From: Leptolyngbyaceae cyanobacterium SM1_3_5
GTDB lineage: Bacteria; Cyanobacteriota; Cyanobacteriia; Elainellales; Elainellaceae
NCBI GenBank assembly: GCA_012031475.1
Contig: JAAUTJ010000022.1
Location: 1-18,314, forward strand
DNA: 18,314 nt
Reading direction: 5' to 3'
Below the pieces are notes generated by a model, which did no database searches, had not been told where the DNA came from, and saw only the letters and a program-made list of their open reading frames with translations. Shown piece by piece: positions 15,651 to 18,314 of this stretch. Within the stretch, counting starts at the first letter, position 1, and every line of letters starts with the position of its first letter. Position numbers and translations under genes: made by a program.

Positions 15651-15775
15651 ACTGAGATCTTGCATCCGTCTCAGCAACGCCCGGAAATCAATTTCCGGGC
15701 TGAAAGTGAAAACCCGTTCAAACGGTGGACAAACTGGGTACGATCGGCCTTCTCAGTCCGGTTGAACTGAGATCT
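15651..15775. repeat. Hairpin cluster flanked by ACTGAGATCT, possible left end of the element
   Basis: GCCCGGAAA (15679-15687) pairs with TTTCCGGGC (15692-15700) over a TCAA loop and is followed by TGAAAGTGAAAACCC, the style of an IS200/IS605 subterminal hairpin. To its right, TCTCAGT (15751-15757) pairs with ACTGAGA (15766-15772). To its left, CTGAGA (15652-15657) pairs with TCTCAG (15669-15674). The decamer ACTGAGATCT appears at both ends. Confidence 0.5.
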
Positions 15776-15904
15776 AACAATGAAGTAGAACCGCATAGAT
15801 TCAATTGTCAAGGAACAGAAGTGTCTTTCGACAGCAAGGTTTTTTGAGTGGTTGATTACCTTTGCCACTACAATTAACATACCACGAATTGAGGTAGATT
15901 AACT

Positions 15905-16051
15905 GTGGCAAAACCCGAAATATTCATTACTTTTCGTGTCACTCAAGCAGAGAAGGACTTGCTCAAGCAATATTGCGAACAATCCGCCAGAAATCAAACG
16001 GATGTGCTTCGAGAACTCATCCGGACACTCAAGCGACGATTAAAGGATTGA
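15905..16051 (+). CDS. Small ribbon-helix-helix-like protein accompanying TnpB
   Basis: A 48-residue open frame starting with GTG, with GAGG 10 bases upstream. The short beta-strand EIFITFRVTQ is followed by two helices (AEKDLLKQYCEQSARN, QTDVLRELIRTLKRRL), which is the shape of a CopG/Arc-type DNA-binding protein. In cyanobacteria, short RHH proteins of this kind are often encoded just before IS605-type tnpB genes, and a tnpB fragment follows here. It probably binds element DNA as a dimer (inference). It appears intact although its neighbour is broken. A TACAAT box near 15869 might be its -10 element. Confidence 0.7.
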   Translation: MAKPEIFITFRVTQAEKDLLKQYCEQSARNQTDVLRELIRTLKRRLKD

Positions 16052-16103
16052 TAGCCAAGATGGTGTATGGCAACTCCGCTTCGCTCCATCGCCCGCCTGA
16101 TAT

Positions 16104-16124
16104 CCCAGGTCTAAAGCCACTGGG
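16104..16124 (+). repeat. IS200/IS605-style hairpin between RHH gene and tnpB fragment
   Basis: CCCAG (16104-16108) pairs with CTGGG (16120-16124) over an 11-base loop GTCTAAAGCCA, followed by TTTTACGG. Such imperfect short hairpins with TTTTACGGC tails resemble element ends. Finding one between the RHH gene and the tnpB fragment suggests that an internal deletion or a second insertion has joined pieces of two elements. Confidence 0.4.
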
Positions 16125-16129
16125 TTTTA

Positions 16130-16405
16130 CGGCGTTCTCTATAAGGGGTTGCCAATGCCAGCGCATCGAAAAGGCGTACCAACTGTTTTTTAAGCATCAC
16201 CACAAAGAAGTCAGACCACCCAGCTTTAAGCAGGTTAAAAAGTACGAGTCATTCACGCTCAAGCAGTGTGGATACAAGTTTTTAGGAGGAAATCGCGTCA
16301 AGATCGGCGGCTTGGTCTATCAATGCTGAACTCAAGAGAAATTGAGAGAACCGTCAAAAACCCTGACCAGCAAACGCACTCCCTTGGGTGAGCTTATTTG
16401 TGGGA
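16130..16405 (+). pseudogene. tnpB: tnpB fragment (IS605 OrfB N-terminal half), truncated
   Basis: The frame CQRIEKAYQLFFKHH, RPPSFKQVKKYESFTLKQCG and FLGGNRVKIGGLVYQC matches the middle part of TnpB, the RNA-guided nuclease of IS605-type elements. After the stop at 16327-16329 the homology goes on in other frames as NSREIERTVK and then TLTSKRTPLGELI. Restoring one G (GCTGAAC to GCTGGAAC, near 16328) and removing one A from the run near 16353-16357 joins these pieces. The first roughly 100 residues and the whole catalytic RuvC/zinc part are absent. Homology ends just before the HPP stop codon at 16411. It is non-functional; the truncation is real even if the two indels are sequence errors. 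Confidence 0.72.
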
Positions 16406-16410
16406 GTTTG

Positions 16411-16962
16411 TCAAAGCCAATGCTGCGGATAGCGTCTTCCCGGCAGCAAATTATTCAGAACCAGCGTACAAAGAATCATCACGATCGAGCCAGCCAAAAC
16501 CGGAGTCCACAAAAAATCCCAAGATACGCCGCTCATCACACCGACCAGCGCCACCGCCCCACCCAGCGGATGTAGCGTCCGGGTCAACTGCATCAGCTTA
16601 ATTGCTGTTGCAACTGCGATCGCCATCACCCAAGGCTCCGTGCCAAAAAGCTGCACAAACGCGATGCACACGATCGCCCCCAAACAGTTGCCGCCAATCA
16701 CGTTGCGCGGCTGAGCCAGCGGATTTTCAGGAATTGCAAACAGCAGCACTGCCGACGCGCCAAACGGTGCAGCAATCAGCGGATAGCGTGTGTGAACCGA
16801 GAGATATGCCAGTGCCGCAATGCCCAAAAAACTGCCAATCCAGGAAAACACCATTTGAGCCAGCGAAAAGCGCGGCTGATAGGCAGCAGAAATTTCAGCC
16901 TGACAAAACGGAGCCGATCGCGGATCGCGCAGCCGCTCCAGCAAAGGACTTGCTTTTTTCAT
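16411..16962 (-). CDS. HPP-family integral membrane protein
   Basis: A 183-residue membrane protein with about four to five hydrophobic helices (MVFSWIGSFLGIAALAYLSV, APFGASAVLLFAI, VIGGNCLGAIVCIAFVQLFG, VMAIAVATAIKLMQL, VLAGSIVMILCTLVLNNLL). The family motif appears as RTLHPLGGAVALVGVMSG, where the second proline of the eponymous H-P-P is leucine. APFGASAVLLFAIPENPLAQ and the ending NLLPGRRYPQHWL are also family-like. Some HPP proteins of plants and cyanobacteria have been linked to nitrite transport; whether this one does so cannot be told. The frame is intact. The tnpB remnant runs convergently into its 3' end. A 6-bp inverted repeat lies 45 bp upstream of the start. Confidence 0.87.
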   Translation of the reverse strand: MKKASPLLERLRDPRSAPFCQAEISAAYQPRFSLAQMVFSWIGSFLGIAALAYLSVHTRYPLIAAPFGASAVLLFAIPENPLAQPRNVIGGNCLGAIVCIAFVQLFGTEPWVMAIAVATAIKLMQLTRTLHPLGGAVALVGVMSGVSWDFLWTPVLAGSIVMILCTLVLNNLLPGRRYPQHWL

Positions 16963-17006
16963 AAAGATAAAAACTCGATCGAAGCTTGCTTGTCAAAAAG
17001 AATTAA

Positions 17007-17024
17007 TGTCAGCATACTCTGACA
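17007..17024. promoter_or_regulatory. TGTCAG-N6-CTGACA inverted repeat upstream of the HPP gene
   Basis: TGTCAG (17007-17012) and CTGACA (17019-17024) are perfect complements around CATACT, 45 bp upstream of the HPP start codon on the minus strand, a common place for an operator. On that strand TTGTCA could also serve as a -35 box and TTGACA nearby (about 16990) as another. The binding protein is unknown. Confidence 0.35.
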
Positions 17025-17175
17025 ATTTGGCCTAAGAAATAAGAAACCGTATTTTAAAACACAGAATTTTCCTATCTGCCTCATTCGATTTTCCTTATGT
17101 TGTCCGGTAGCTCAGAGCGATCGCCCACCCCCGACCCCGACAGGGTGAACGAAATTTGCCGCGCTGCTTGAGTCA

Positions 17176-17239
17176 GTGGATGAGTGGATGAGTGGATGGG
17201 CGATGGGTCGATGCGCCTGCCACTCATCCACTCATCCAC
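17176..17239. repeat. 20-bp perfect inverted repeat built from GGATGAGT units
   Basis: GTGGATGAGTGGATGAGTGG (17176-17195) is fully complementary to 17220-17239 across a 24-base loop. Each arm is itself a tandem repeat of the 8-mer GGATGAGT, and both flanks continue with looser GGATGGG / CCCATCC copies. The structure is 120 bp upstream of efp in a 398-bp gap that otherwise holds the HPP promoter region, a GC-rich GACCCCGAC stretch and the efp promoter. Confidence 0.8.
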
Positions 17240-17275
17240 CCATCCACCCCAACCCATCCCACGCCTTTTTTCGTT

Positions 17276-17295
17276 CGCCCCACCCGACACCCAAA
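17276..17295. repeat. CCGACACCC-type short repeat, copy 3
   Basis: CGCCCCACCCGACACCCAAA repeats the core found at 1227-1258 and 14156-14177, again directly beside a gene start region (efp). Confidence 0.5.
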
Positions 17296-17319
17296 TGCAA
17301 AGACGACCAGCAACAGCGG

Positions 17320-17325
17320 TACAAT
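17320..17325 (+). promoter_or_regulatory. Possible -10 box of efp
   Basis: TACAAT lies 35 bp before the efp ATG. The matching -35 region (around 17296-17302, GCAAAG) is poor, so this is only a candidate start site. Confidence 0.35.
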
Positions 17326-17360
17326 AGACAGTCGATTGTCCTCGCAAAGCAACAAAATTC

Positions 17361-17917
17361 ATGATTTCCAGTAACGACTTTCGCCCTGGTGTCAGCATTG
17401 TTCTTGACGGCTCCGTTTGGCGCGTCGTGGAGTTTTGCACGTCAAGCCAGGAAAAGGGTCTGCTTTTGTTCGCACCAAGCTCAAAAACGCCCAAAACGGC
17501 AACGTGGTGGAGCGCACCTTCCGAGCAGGTGAAAGCGTGCCGCAGGCCGTCCTGGAAAAATCCACGATGCAGCACACTTACAAAGAAGGCGACGACTACA
17601 TCTTCATGGACATGGAGAGTTACGAGGAAGGTCGCCTCAATGCCAAGCAAATTGGCGATCGCGTCAAATATCTCAAAGACGGCATGGAAGTGAACGTGGT
17701 GCGCTGGGGCGAGCAGGTGATTGACGTGGAACTGCCCAACTCCGTTGTTTTGGAAGTGACGCAGACCGATCCGGGCGTGAAGGGCGACACGGCAACGGGT
17801 GGAACCAAGCCCGCGATCGTTGAAACCGGAGCGCAGGTGATGGTTCCTTTGTTCATCTCGATTGGTGAGCGCATCCGCGTTGACACCCGTGACGACAAGT
17901 ATATGGGTCGCGAATAG
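17361..17917 (+). CDS. efp: Elongation factor P, one frameshift
   Basis: A tRNA-shaped translation factor that binds between the P and E sites and relieves stalling at polyproline stretches. The N-terminus MISSNDFRPGVSIVLDGSVW is in one frame. One T is missing in the run at 17433-17436, and the rest continues in another frame. Restored, the join reads VVEFLHVKPGKGSAFVR. The loop PGKGS carries the lysine at the position modified in lysine-type EF-P. Domains II and III follow (ERTFRAGESV, YKEGDDYIFMDMESYEE) and the C-terminus ISIGERIRVDTRDDKYMGR is classic. Corrected length is exactly 185 residues. The gene order efp then accB, 72 bp apart here, is conserved in many cyanobacteria. The shift is almost surely a sequence error in an otherwise perfect gene. 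Confidence 0.96.
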
Positions 17918-17989
17918 CATTCGTTTCGAGCGGCTTGACGTGGCGCTCCTCACCCACTGGCTCAAGCGCACTGTTGTTAGGCAAAAACT

Positions 17990-18314
17990 GTGGAATTAAA
18001 CTTTAATGAAATTCGCGAACTGCTGGCGGTGCTTCAGCAGACCGACATTGCAGAACTCTCGATCAAAAGCAGCGATTTTGAATTAAGCATTCGCAAAGAC
18101 CGAGCAGTAAGCGATCGCCCGCCGGAACCTGCATTTGAACTGCCCCCGCTGGGCGCATCACCCGCCCCTGTCCCCACCCCTGCCGCCGTCCCCACGCCCC
18201 CGCCCAAAGCCGATCGACTGCTTGAAGTCGTTTCGCCAATGGTCGGCACGTTCTACCGCGCACCGGGGCCACGAAGAACCGCCCTATGTGGACGTGGGCG
18301 ATCGCATCCGCGTC
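17990..18314 (+). CDS. accB: Biotin carboxyl carrier protein of acetyl-CoA carboxylase (5' part), one frameshift
   Basis: The carrier subunit of acetyl-CoA carboxylase, the first committed step of fatty-acid synthesis. The GTG start (AGG 9 bases upstream) opens MELNFNEIRELLAVLQQTDI and AELSIKSSDFELSIRKD, the normal N-terminal helix-strand. A proline/alanine-rich linker follows (PAPVPTPAAVPTPPPK), then the start of the biotinyl domain, VVSPMVGTFYRAP. One extra base between 18264 and 18272 breaks the frame; corrected, it continues EEPPYVDVGDRIRV to the window edge. The biotin-accepting MKL motif lies beyond the window. Placement directly after efp agrees with the common gene order, and with fabG 3 kb upstream it adds a second fatty-acid synthesis step to this region. 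Confidence 0.94.
   Translation, partial: MELNFNEIRELLAVLQQTDIAELSIKSSDFELSIRKDRAVSDRPPEPAFELPPLGASPAPVPTPAAVPTPPPKADRLLEVVSPMVGTFYRAPGPRRTALCGRGRSHPR

Larger units (their letters stand above)
15651..16405 (+). mobile_element. Decayed IS200/IS605-type element remnant
   Basis: Between the DUF4129 and HPP genes lie, in order: hairpins with the 10-bp direct repeat ACTGAGATCT (15651-15660, 15766-15775), a small RHH gene, a second end-type hairpin, and an internal fragment of a TnpB-type gene running up to the HPP 3' end. No Y1 transposase (tnpA) is present. The tnpB RuvC active-site region and the right end are missing, so the element cannot be autonomous. Outer boundaries are estimates. Confidence 0.6.

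Noticed and set aside
15705..15740. tRNA T-arm-like text (CCCGTTCAAACGG)
   Set aside because: No acceptor stem, D-arm or anticodon arm can be placed around it; it belongs to the hairpin cluster of the mobile-element remnant.
16398..16460. Continuation of tnpB as KANAADSVFPAANY on the plus strand
   Set aside because: This stretch is antisense to the conserved C-terminus of the HPP protein (NLLPGRRYPQHWL), so the resemblance is taken as chance and the tnpB fragment is ended before it.
17176..17239. CRISPR or tRNA-like structure
   Set aside because: It is a simple tandem-octamer inverted repeat without spacer architecture or tRNA arms.
17081..17971. 296-codon minus-strand open frame across efp
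   Set aside because: Antisense to efp, runs through the GGATGAGT repeat hairpin, and shows no recognisable domain.
1..18314. Widespread programmed frameshifting as a biological mechanism
   Set aside because: The shifts go in both directions, occur at unrelated sequences without common slippery sites or stimulators, and hit essential genes at positions never shifted in their families.

Overview
The window is cyanobacterial chromosomal DNA, moderately GC-rich. The evidence is dense HIP1-type octamers (GCGATCGC) and a gene set that fits cyanobacteria: ndhH of the NDH-1 complex, a 15-cis-zeta-carotene isomerase (Z-ISO/NnrU type), a y-type thioredoxin, the efp-accB pair, fabG, and a cyanobacterial palindromic repeat. 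It looks most like a Leptolyngbya- or Oscillatoria-type organism, but that placement is inference.

Layout. 1-1111 (minus): Z-ISO-like gene followed after 1 bp by a thioredoxin-like gene. 1256-3391 (minus): a two-gene partner-switching unit, a REC-GAF-PP2C phosphatase and an RsbW-type anti-sigma kinase 3 bp apart. 3761-4474 (minus): NarL/LuxR-type response regulator with its own terminator. 4649-5532 (minus): rsmH. 5693-7711 (plus): secreted M1 metallopeptidase with a C-terminal RTX-like repeat tail. 7952-9136 (plus): ndhH with a structured leader and a clear terminator. 9300-10001 (plus): exported PPC-TPR protein. 10076-11814 (minus): HerA/DUF87-type ATPase. 12006-12113 (plus): possible small membrane peptide. 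12140-13016 (plus): ylqF/rbgA GTPase, whose 3' end overlaps a minus-strand nucleotide-cyclase-fold protein (13004-13606). 13732-14049 (minus): y-type thioredoxin. 14180-14928 (plus): fabG. 15030-15611 (minus): DUF4129 membrane protein. About 15650-16405: decayed IS200/IS605-type remnant (RHH protein, hairpins, tnpB fragment). 16411-16962 (minus): HPP-family membrane protein. 17361-18314 (plus): efp, then accB cut by the window edge.

The dominant oddity is that nine otherwise well-conserved genes, several of them normally essential (rsmH, fabG, efp, accB), are each broken by one to three single-base indels. Many of these lie in short homopolymers. Restoring the indels gives exactly the family lengths for rsmH, fabG, efp, ylqF and others. 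The simplest reading is uncorrected consensus error rather than biology, so disrupted genes are annotated here as full-length CDS with the shift positions stated.

Beyond the genes, several intergenic structures deserve attention: mutually exclusive hairpins around the ndhH ribosome binding site, an inverted repeat over the probable ndhH -10 box, an inverted repeat abutting the fabG start, a 20-bp perfect inverted repeat of GGATGAGT units upstream of efp, a 17-bp tandem repeat after the y-type thioredoxin gene, and a CCGACACCC-type short repeat recurring at three gene boundaries. I did not find a clearly new multi-gene defence or metabolic system; the most unusual proteins are the M1-RTX fusion and the cyclase-fold protein with an altered catalytic residue.
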